Part shown: piece after piece, positions 1 to 4,874 of the stretch
Layout: each line of letters begins with the position of its first letter
How positions within the stretch are numbered: position 1 is the stretch's first letter
From: a bacterium
GTDB lineage: Bacteria; Patescibacteriota; Minisyncoccia; Moranbacterales; UBA2206
Length of the DNA stretch: 7,284 nt
Direction of reading: 5' to 3'
NCBI GenBank assembly: GCA_021789395.1
Contig: JAJYJP010000042.1
Coordinates: forward strand, 1-7,284
The notes under the pieces: generated by a model
Seen by the model: only the letters and a program-made list of their open reading frames with translations
What the model was told of the DNA's origin: nothing
The model's database searches: none
Translations under genes and position numbers: made by a program

Positions 1-747
1 ACGACCGCCATGGGCGAAAGCACGTCTGACTATATGGTGCATGTCATGAATCCCGTCATCGCCGTAGGTATCGGAGGCGTCGCATTCGCAATTGCTATCA
101 TTCTCCAATTTTCAGTGAAAAAATATACGCCTTGGATCTATTGGTTGGCTGTCACTATGGTGGCGGTCTTTGGAACAATGGCGGCCGATGTGATGCATGT
201 CGGCCTGGGAATTCCGTATCTGGACTCGACCATTTTTTTCGCAGTTTCTTTAGTGATCATCTTTTCGCTCTGGTACGCGGTGGAAAGAACTTTGTCTATC
301 CACAGTATCTATAGCAAGCGCCGCGAACTGTTCTATTGGGCGACGGTGCTGGCCACATTTGCGCTCGGTACCGCCGCGGGCGACATGACCGCTTACACGC
401 TGGGGTTAGGATTTCTTTCTTCCGGAATAATGTTTGCCGTCGTGATTGCGCTTATCGCGCTGTCTCATTATGTCGCCAAAGAAATTCTGACGCTCGAACA
501 TAAACACATGACCAGAAACGCAGTGCTGGCTTTCTGGCTTGCCTACGTCGTAACCCGTCCACTGGGTGCTTCGTTTGCGGATTGGTTCGGGAAGCCGCAG
601 AGTTTCGGCGGAGTTGGAATGGGCGATGGGACGGTTAGTCTGATTCTGACAATCTTAATTATAATTTTTGTCGGGTATCAATCCGTCAATAAAAAAGGTG
701 CGCGTGTTACTGCGCGAAAAACTGTAACATCTGTTGATCGAATCTAA
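1..747 (+). CDS. DUF347 (COG4705) repeat membrane protein, 5'-truncated by window
   Basis: Integral membrane protein of unknown function; substrate and partners are not known. The frame is open to base 1, and the codons before the first ATG (position 10) read T-T-A directly into MGESTSDY. The conserved family motif is therefore entered mid-way and the true start lies upstream, so the ATG at 10 is an internal methionine. The visible 248 residues contain about seven hydrophobic segments (roughly 18-36, 47-65, 76-94, 110-130, 140-157, 172-192 and 210-228). The family is described as four tandem repeats of two transmembrane helices with a conserved tryptophan, so one helix is probably missing at the N-terminus. 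A G-x4-D motif recurs four times (Asp10, 63, 128 and 194 of the visible protein), each in or beside a membrane segment. The C-terminus is a basic cytoplasmic-looking tail. It lies 50 nt upstream of the two-component genes; a functional link is unproven. Family assignment rests on recalled motifs such as TLSIHSI, LFYWA.L.TFALGTAAGD and TRPLGASFADW. Confidence 0.85.
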   Translation, partial: TTAMGESTSDYMVHVMNPVIAVGIGGVAFAIAIILQFSVKKYTPWIYWLAVTMVAVFGTMAADVMHVGLGIPYLDSTIFFAVSLVIIFSLWYAVERTLSIHSIYSKRRELFYWATVLATFALGTAAGDMTAYTLGLGFLSSGIMFAVVIALIALSHYVAKEILTLEHKHMTRNAVLAFWLAYVVTRPLGASFADWFGKPQSFGGVGMGDGTVSLILTILIIIFVGYQSVNKKGARVTARKTVTSVDRI

Positions 748-757
748 TTTTATTCGG

Positions 758-787
758 TTGGATTTTCTTTTGTTTTTGTTGTAACAT
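758..787 (+). promoter_or_regulatory. Possible sigma70-type promoter for the two-component operon
   Basis: TTGGAT at 758-763 and TAACAT at 782-787 are separated by 18 nt of T-rich sequence. Transcription would begin around 793-796, only a few bases before the response-regulator ATG at 798, so the message would be leaderless or nearly so. This agrees with the absence of any Shine-Dalgarno sequence there. The call comes from inspection only, and T-rich sequence readily gives chance matches. Confidence 0.3.
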
Positions 788-797
788 ATGCTCACAT

Positions 798-1472
798 ATG
801 CGGTTTTTAATTATCGAAGACAATAAAAAACTGGCTGTATCCCTCAAAAAAGGCTTGGAGCAAGAAGGTTTTGCCGTTGATTTCCTGCTGGATGGCAAGG
901 AAGGTTTTCAAAGAATTTTACAATGCAAAGAAGATTATGATTTGATAATTCTTGATTTGATGCTGCCCAGCAAAGACGGCATCGCTATCTGTCAGGAATT
1001 GCGTCAACAGAAAATCACAATTCCCGTTCTTATGTTGACCGCCAAAGATACTATTGACGATAGGATTTTGGGTTTGAATATAGGCGCGGATGATTATTTG
1101 GTCAAACCGTTTTCCTTTGATGAATTAGTCGCTCGGATTAAGGTAATATTGCGTCGGCCGAAAGAAGTATTGCTTGCGGAAATTAGGGTGCGAGATTTGA
1201 TTTTGAATGCGACTACAAGAAAAGTCTTTCGCGGCAAAAAAGAAATTTTATTGACGCTCAAGGAATTTTCCTTGTTGGAATATTTGATGCGCAATCCCAA
1301 TCAAGTATTTACTCGGGAACAATTGTTGGATCACGCTTGGGACCATTCTTTTGATTCTTTTAGCAACGTGGTTGATGTCCATCTGAAGAATCTGCGTAAA
1401 AAAATCGATGACAATCAAGATGAAAAAATATTGGAAACAATTCGCGGGGTGGGTTACCGGATCAACGGATAG
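798..1472 (+). CDS. OmpR/PhoB-family response regulator
   Basis: Cytoplasmic DNA-binding transcription regulator, phosphorylated by a partner histidine kinase, most likely the next gene. The receiver domain spans about residues 1-118: acidic pocket Glu7/Asp8, phosphoacceptor Asp53 in LIILDLMLP, Thr81 in the MLTA motif, and Lys103 in the LVKPF motif, so all catalytic positions are intact. A winged-helix effector domain follows (about 128-223), with LTLKEFSLLEYLM, the recognition-helix region around VVDVHLKNLRKKI, and the classical end IRGVGYRI. The length of 224 aa is normal for the family. The C-terminal half resembles the CusR/CopR/MprA type, but the ligand cannot be read from that. The ATG at 798 has no Shine-Dalgarno; an ATG at 788 is out of frame. 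The kinase follows directly, and two copies of an 11-bp-spaced direct repeat at 2447 and 3655 are candidate targets for this regulator. Confidence 0.97.
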   Translation: MRFLIIEDNKKLAVSLKKGLEQEGFAVDFLLDGKEGFQRILQCKEDYDLIILDLMLPSKDGIAICQELRQQKITIPVLMLTAKDTIDDRILGLNIGADDYLVKPFSFDELVARIKVILRRPKEVLLAEIRVRDLILNATTRKVFRGKKEILLTLKEFSLLEYLMRNPNQVFTREQLLDHAWDHSFDSFSNVVDVHLKNLRKKIDDNQDEKILETIRGVGYRING

Positions 1473-1479
1473 GCTGTTT

Positions 1480-2430
1480 GTGTCGGCGAGAATCCGTCTG
1501 GCTGCTTTTTATTTATTCATAACAGCTACGATTCTGGTTATTTTCAGCTTGATTCTGTATTTTTCACTCGTACAAATTTTCAAAGATAGTTTTGGCAAAG
1601 AAGGTCCCGATCTGCGTGACAAGAGTGACATGCTTGTCGTGCGCACAATTCACGATCTAAAAGTGGACGCACTTGAACTAGATGTTATTGCATTGCTTGT
1701 AGTCAGTGGTTTAAGTTATGTCCTTGCGGGAAAAACTCTCAATCCGATCCGTAAAGCGATGGAAGCCCAAAAAGAATTCAGCGCCAATGCTTCCCATGAA
1801 TTGCGGACGCCGTTAGCTGTTATGAAAACAGAATGTGAAGTTGCCCTGAAAGATCACGATTTAAGTCCTGAAGCTATACGCGTAATTTCCAGTAATTTGG
1901 AGGAAGTTGACAGAATGTCATCCATGACGGAGGATCTTCTCAAATTTTCCCGCCTAGAATCAGAAAAAGGGGAAGTCTTTTCCTCCAGAGTTAATATTGC
2001 TGATGTTGTTGCAAGTGTTGCAAAAAGGATGAATACAATAGCTGCGGAAAAAAAAGTTATTCTTAAACTTGGCCACTTAGATCAAGGTACGATTTTAGGA
2101 AATCGCGGCTATTTGGAAACTATGATATTTAACCTGGTTCGAAATGGCATTAATTACAACAAACATGGCGGCACTGTTGAAATTAATCTTGTGAATGATG
2201 GCAAGACAATGAGGTTGACGATTGAAGATACTGGAATTGGAATAGGTCAGGAGGATTTGCCTCACATTTTTGAAAGATTCTATAAAGTCGATAAGAGTCG
2301 TACCTCGGGAGGAACGGGAGTGGGGCTTTCGATCGTTGAAGCGATCATAGAAAAGCACAATGGATCCATCGAGGTTGAAAGTAAACTCGGGGCAGGTACT
2401 AAAGTGATTGTGTACCTTCTGGTGGCTTAA
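1480..2430 (+). CDS. Membrane sensor histidine kinase, partner of the upstream regulator
   Basis: Inner-membrane sensor kinase that autophosphorylates on histidine and passes the phosphate to the response regulator. Starting at GTG 1480 gives 316 aa. Helix 1 is at about 7-29, a short external loop of about 37 residues follows, helix 2 is at about 67-85, and the HAMP-like linker is very short (TLNPIRKAMEAQ). The HisKA H-box SHELRTP carries His106. The HATPase domain has an N-box with Asn222 (NLVRNGINY), G1 box DTGIGIG (Asp250), F-box HIFERFYKVD and G2 box GGTGVGLSIVE. The catalytic core looks complete. The frame also offers ATG starts at 1408 and 1420, but they lie inside the conserved 3' end of the regulator. 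GTG 1480 lies 7 nt after the regulator stop, with GGATAGG at 1467-1473 as a possible ribosome site, and places the N-terminus just before helix 1 as in relatives. The start choice is less certain than the gene. Confidence 0.93.
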   Translation: MSARIRLAAFYLFITATILVIFSLILYFSLVQIFKDSFGKEGPDLRDKSDMLVVRTIHDLKVDALELDVIALLVVSGLSYVLAGKTLNPIRKAMEAQKEFSANASHELRTPLAVMKTECEVALKDHDLSPEAIRVISSNLEEVDRMSSMTEDLLKFSRLESEKGEVFSSRVNIADVVASVAKRMNTIAAEKKVILKLGHLDQGTILGNRGYLETMIFNLVRNGINYNKHGGTVEINLVNDGKTMRLTIEDTGIGIGQEDLPHIFERFYKVDKSRTSGGTGVGLSIVEAIIEKHNGSIEVESKLGAGTKVIVYLLVA

Positions 2431-2446
2431 ACTCTCGACAGTTTTG

Positions 2447-2479
2447 CTTCATATTTTCTTCATCTGATGCTTGTATTTT
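2447..2479 (+). promoter_or_regulatory. Response-regulator box (copy 1) and promoter of the Pro/Lys-rich/haem operon
   Basis: A direct repeat CTTCAT-ATTTT-CTTCAT (2447-2463, followed by CT) has half-sites 11 bp apart, the spacing used by tandem dimers of OmpR/PhoB regulators. A candidate -10, TATTTT at 2474-2479 preceded by TG, begins 8 nt after the 19-bp block, so the block covers the position of a -35 element, as in PhoB-type activated promoters. The same 19 bp occur at 3655-3673 with identical spacing to a TAT-starting -10. Which regulator binds is inferred from gene proximity. Confidence 0.65.
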
Positions 2480-2499
2480 ATATGTAAGGACATATTAAA

Positions 2500-2931
2500 A
2501 TGCTCATCAGGAACAAACTTAAAAAAATTGCGATAAGTCTTGCAGGATTCATCTTCTTGGTCGTTTTTGCTTATGGCGTCAAATCCAAAGACGATAATGA
2601 GAAATTGGCTCAAGAAGCGGCAAGCAATGCTGATTCAACAAACTCTGATGATTCTTCCGTGCCTGATATTTCAGTCCAGGATTCTTTTCCTGTTTCTCAA
2701 GTTCCGACCAATCCGGTTCCGCAAACTTCCGACGCTGTCCAGCCGCGAGCAGCAGATCCTGTGTCGACGCCTTCTGCAACTAAAACGCCGGTTTCCAATC
2801 CTGTTCAATTGCAAACTACGACGCAAATTCCGCCTGTTTCTGTTGCGACCGTCCAGTCAAAGCCCGCTCCCAAACCAAAACCAAAACCAAAACCTAAACA
2901 TAAAAAACATCATAAAACAAGAAGCTCGTGA
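2500..2931 (+). CDS. Membrane-anchored Pro/Ser/Thr-rich protein with Pro-Lys and His/Lys tail
   Basis: No recognised enzymatic domain. The 143 residues comprise a short basic N-terminus (RNKLKK), one hydrophobic helix at about 10-27 that looks like an uncleaved signal anchor, and an extended low-complexity region rich in Pro, Ser, Thr, Val and Gln (about 30-120). The end is (Pro-Lys)5 at 124-133, encoded by five in-frame CCN-AAA hexamers (2869-2898), then a His/Lys cluster (HKKHHK). The predicted topology puts the tail outside, spanning or touching the cell wall. A good Shine-Dalgarno, AAGGA at 2486-2490, sits 9 nt before the ATG. The stop codon overlaps the GTG start of the haem-protein gene, so the two are probably translationally coupled. 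The tail could bind anionic wall polymer or metal ions, or act as a TonB-like rigid spacer; all three are inference. Confidence 0.8.
   Translation: MLIRNKLKKIAISLAGFIFLVVFAYGVKSKDDNEKLAQEAASNADSTNSDDSSVPDISVQDSFPVSQVPTNPVPQTSDAVQPRAADPVSTPSATKTPVSNPVQLQTTTQIPPVSVATVQSKPAPKPKPKPKPKHKKHHKTRSS
2869..2898 (+). repeat. Five tandem CCN-AAA hexamers encoding (Pro-Lys)5
   Basis: Five consecutive 6-bp units (CCCAAA, three of CCAAAA phase CCA-AAA, then CCTAAA) encode alternating Pro and Lys. Because the unit is a whole number of codons, replication slippage would lengthen or shorten the exported tail without breaking the frame. Confidence 0.8.
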
Positions 2932-3590
2932 AATTTTTTCTAAAAATAATTTTATATTTGATTTTGTTTTCAGCAGTCTTTTTCTTTTTTTATATGATTC
3001 TGGAAAAGATTTCGCCGATGGATTTTTCATCCAATTGGGCTTGGTATTTGTCCCGCTCATCAGGAATTCTGGGTTATATATTTTTATGGCTGACTATCTT
3101 GCTGGGTTTGGCGATCAGGAATCCGCTTTTGAAAAAGATCTATAATTTCGATACACATTGTTTTCTGGGCGCGGCCAGCGTGTTTTGGTCTCTGGTGCAT
3201 GGCACCAGCCTGCTTTTTGATCCCATGATTAAGTTTGGCGTAGGCGATATCGCCATCCCGTTCTTTTCTCAGAATACAATAGTTGATCCTGTCTACATGG
3301 GATTGGGAATATTCGCTTTCTATTTTCTTGCCATTATAACCATCACTTCCTATTTGAGGGCCAATTTGTATAATTGGTTCTGGCGAGTTTTGCATTTTTT
3401 AAATCCAGTGGCTTTCGTTTTTGTCGTTCTTCATGGATATTTCAACGGAACGGACATCAATAACAATTTCTTTATCGGAAGCTCTTATTTGTTTTCCGCA
3501 TTCGTTCTGGTATTGGTTTATGTTATAAATCTGATTGTTGCGATTGTTAGAAAAATCGAAAATAAAGAAATGGATCGGCACTCTGTCTAG
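2928..3590 (+). CDS. Ferric-reductase-like transmembrane cytochrome b (bis-His haem)
   Basis: A 220-residue integral membrane protein resembling the ferric reductase-like transmembrane domain (PF01794; relatives include MsrQ/YedZ). It would carry electrons across the membrane through haem b. About six helices are visible: 4-24, 44-63, 77-97, 120-141, 153-172 and 180-206. Two histidine pairs with typical spacing, His77/His91 and His156/His169, sit on two helices and suit two stacked haems. The motif WYLSRSSGILGY near residue 38 is characteristic of the family. There is no flavin or NAD(P)H domain, so the electron donor and acceptor are unknown; another protein must supply them. The GTG start overlaps the preceding stop by 4 nt (GTGA), indicating translational coupling, and there is no separate promoter. 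The substrate could be iron, oxidised methionine or another acceptor, and the sequence does not decide. Confidence 0.85.
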   Translation: MKFFLKIILYLILFSAVFFFFYMILEKISPMDFSSNWAWYLSRSSGILGYIFLWLTILLGLAIRNPLLKKIYNFDTHCFLGAASVFWSLVHGTSLLFDPMIKFGVGDIAIPFFSQNTIVDPVYMGLGIFAFYFLAIITITSYLRANLYNWFWRVLHFLNPVAFVFVVLHGYFNGTDINNNFFIGSSYLFSAFVLVLVYVINLIVAIVRKIENKEMDRHSV

Positions 3591-3654
3591 TTTTGATGTT
3601 GCATGGCCGCGCTGGAAATGAAATAAACAATGCCTAATTGACGGGGTTTTTAAA

Positions 3655-3687
3655 CTTCATATTTTCTTCATCTTAATTTTCTATGCT
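3655..3687 (+). promoter_or_regulatory. Response-regulator box (copy 2) and promoter of the DUF5666/dlt unit
   Basis: CTTCAT-ATTTT-CTTCAT-CT at 3655-3673 is identical over 19 bp to the copy at 2447-2465. A candidate -10, TATGCT at 3682-3687, again begins exactly 8 nt after the block, although the eight spacer bases differ (gatgcttg in copy 1, taattttc here). Conservation of the box and spacing but not of the spacer sequence argues for function rather than recent duplication. Transcription would start near 3694, giving a leader of about 50 nt. All genes from 3745 onward are close enough to be read from it. Confidence 0.68.
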
Positions 3688-3689
3688 TA

Positions 3690-3709
3690 ACTTGGTTAAA
3701 AAATCAAGT
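3690..3709 (+). other. 8-bp hairpin at the predicted 5' end of the DUF5666/dlt transcript
   Basis: ACTTGGTT (3690-3697) pairs with AATCAAGT (3702-3709), with one G-T wobble and a loop of four A. It is followed by GTATTTTGG, which is too poor in T to be a good intrinsic terminator. It sits at the predicted transcription start, so it could be a 5' stabilising stem, an operator, or a weak terminator for readthrough from the haem-protein gene. Confidence 0.4.
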
Positions 3710-3744
3710 GTATTTTGGCACAAATAATAAATTAAATTTAAAAA

Positions 3745-4215
3745 ATGGAACAATTTAATCCAGAAGGAAAAATTGCCGGTTACAACAGAAAAACTATAGT
3801 CATAGTGCTTGTCGCCGTAATCGCACTAGGCATCGGTTTTTACGTCGGCGCTAAATATGAGAAAAGCAAGCTGGCTAGATTGGGGCTATTGAAAAACAAC
3901 AGCAATGGCGGTGCCGCTGTCGCGCAAAAAACAAAGAAAAAGAAAACCAAAGCAAAAACTAATCAAGTGTCTGGTAACGTTATCTCGGGCAGTATCGTAT
4001 CAAAAAATGCTCAAAGCGTGACAATAAAGACAAATGGTAATGTTTCACAAATCGTTTCTGTTACTTCTGCAACAAAGATTGGCGCAACGGAAACTGGAAC
4101 ATTGGCCGATCTGACTGTCGGGGAACAAATAACCGTCAGCGGCACGAAAAACCCAGATGGAAGTTTCACTGCTACAAATATTCAGCCGGTTGCCCCAACG
4201 GCTGTTGTAAAATAA
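3745..4215 (+). CDS. Membrane-anchored DUF5666-like exported protein
   Basis: Function unknown. The 156 residues comprise a short cytoplasmic N-terminus, one hydrophobic helix at about 17-36 (signal anchor), a lysine-rich stalk at about 62-72 (KTKKKKTKAKTK), and a small beta-rich domain at about 78-147. The domain has the pattern SGSIVSKNAQSVTIKTNG...TKIG...GTLADLTVGEQITVSGTKNPDGSFTATNIQ. This matches the DUF5666 layout: a short beta-barrel with the LxVGxxVxVxG motif and a terminal DGSxTAxxI strand, common in exported bacterial proteins. There is no Shine-Dalgarno before ATG 3745. It is the first gene after the second regulator box, and acpS follows within 20 nt, so it appears to head the D-alanylation operon. 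A role as a cell-wall accessory or sensor protein is a guess from context only. Confidence 0.82.
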   Translation: MEQFNPEGKIAGYNRKTIVIVLVAVIALGIGFYVGAKYEKSKLARLGLLKNNSNGGAAVAQKTKKKKTKAKTNQVSGNVISGSIVSKNAQSVTIKTNGNVSQIVSVTSATKIGATETGTLADLTVGEQITVSGTKNPDGSFTATNIQPVAPTAVVK

Positions 4216-4235
4216 GCGTTAAATTGTTCGGCATT

Positions 4236-4598
4236 ATGGATAAAATCACAGGCATTGTAACCGGAGTCGATGTTGTTGACGTCGAGCGTTTCAAGAAAAT
4301 CATGGAAGCGAGCGGCAGACCATTTTTGGAAAGAATTTTTTTTGAAGCGGAACTTTCCGATGTCCAACCGGAGCATCTGGCTGGAATATTTGCCGCCAAA
4401 GAAGCCGTGAAAAAAGCTTTTGAAATTACGGAAGATATCTGGCATAAGGTCGAAATTAGGAAGCGGCCGTCGAGAAAACCGGAAGCAGTTTTGCATTTTG
4501 ATCCGGAAATGAAAGTCATTAGCACGGATGTAAGTATTTCACACGACGGGAATAGTGCTGTAGCAACATTCGTTGCTTTGGTTGAAAATAAATTTTAA
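4236..4598 (+). CDS. acpS: Holo-[acyl-carrier-protein] synthase (4'-phosphopantetheinyl transferase)
   Basis: Transfers 4'-phosphopantetheine from coenzyme A to the conserved serine of a carrier protein, with Mg2+ as cofactor. From ATG 4236 the protein is 120 aa, the usual AcpS length. The signature motifs are present: GVDVVDVERF with metal-ligand Asp12, LERIFFEAEL, the FAAKEAVKKAF helix with Glu56 and Lys55, and the terminal SISHDGNSAVATF strand. The frame can be extended to a TTG at 4224, but ATG 4236 starts three residues before the first beta strand as in relatives, so it is preferred. There is no Shine-Dalgarno. The gene lies 20 nt after the DUF5666 gene and only 8 nt before dltC, so the carrier protein it modifies is probably DltC; a role in fatty-acid ACP activation elsewhere in the cell cannot be excluded. 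Confidence 0.92.
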   Translation: MDKITGIVTGVDVVDVERFKKIMEASGRPFLERIFFEAELSDVQPEHLAGIFAAKEAVKKAFEITEDIWHKVEIRKRPSRKPEAVLHFDPEMKVISTDVSISHDGNSAVATFVALVENKF

Positions 4599-4606
4599 GA
4601 ATAAAC

Positions 4607-4867
4607 ATGAGTAGCGAACAATCCGCAATCCAAGAAAAGGTTTTGGATATATTGGAAAAAATAACCGGAACGGATGAAGTTAAAAAAAATTTAGACCTGG
4701 CTTTATTTGATGAATATGTTCTTGATTCTTTGGGACTGGTTCAGTTAGTTGTCGAACTTTCTCAAGCTTTTAAAATTGAAATCGCTCCGGCCGAGGTGGA
4801 GCGGGAGCAATGGTCCAGTCCGCGCAAAATAATCGATAACATCGAAAAAAGAATCGTGCAAAAATAA
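4607..4867 (+). CDS. dltC: D-alanyl carrier protein
   Basis: Small cytoplasmic carrier (86 aa) that holds D-alanine as a thioester on phosphopantetheine between DltA and the membrane acyltransferase DltB. The attachment site is Ser41 in the motif VLDSLGLVQLVVEL. DltC-specific rather than fatty-acid-ACP features are the N-terminal VLDILEKITGTDEVKKN, the LFDEYVLDSLG segment, and the C-terminal AEVEREQWSSPRKIIDNIE, which matches the family pattern in which an E/D-R-E-x-W-x-(S/T)-P-x-KI motif precedes the last helix. The flanking genes confirm it: acpS upstream, dltD 7 nt downstream, dltA further on. Length and fold pattern are normal. There is only a weak AAGA ribosome site before the ATG. Confidence 0.94.
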   Translation: MSSEQSAIQEKVLDILEKITGTDEVKKNLDLALFDEYVLDSLGLVQLVVELSQAFKIEIAPAEVEREQWSSPRKIIDNIEKRIVQK

Positions 4868-4874
4868 TTTGTTT

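Larger units (their letters stand above)
3591..3744 (+). other. 154-nt intergenic regulatory region
   Basis: No reading frame of note lies here. It holds the second regulator box (3655-3673), a -10 candidate (3682-3687), and a hairpin at 3690-3709, and then becomes very A/T-rich up to the ATG at 3745 without a Shine-Dalgarno. No convincing intrinsic terminator follows the haem-protein gene in the first 60 nt. Confidence 0.6.

Noticed and set aside
739..775. Possible terminator after the DUF347 gene (CGAAT...ATTCG followed by T-rich sequence)
   Set aside because: The stem is only 5 A/T-rich base pairs and the T-rich stretch begins several bases later with interruptions; too weak to call.
784..800. 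Repeated ACATATG before the regulator gene as an autoregulatory box
   Set aside because: The two copies are 10 bp apart, do not resemble CTTCAT, and the second includes the start codon; there is no support for autoregulation.
1418..1436. Reverse-strand resemblance to the regulator box (AGATGAA followed by A-rich sequence)
   Set aside because: It has several mismatches, lies within the conserved 3' coding end of the regulator, and has no gene start in the right direction.
1408..1479. Longer kinase N-terminus from ATG 1408 or 1420
   Set aside because: It would overlap the conserved end of the response regulator in another frame and add a soluble non-family stretch before helix 1; GTG 1480 with a nearby GGATAGG is preferred, though not proven.
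2869..2898. CRISPR-like or phase-variation repeat
   Set aside because: The hexamer repeats are in-frame Pro-Lys codons; there are no spacers, and a length change would not switch the gene off. No CRISPR array, insertion sequence, tRNA or rRNA was seen anywhere in the window.
2540..3145. 201-codon + strand frame across the Pro/Lys-rich and cytochrome genes
   Set aside because: It overlaps two well-supported coupled genes in another frame, and its Leu/Gln/Arg-rich composition is that of a shifted translation.
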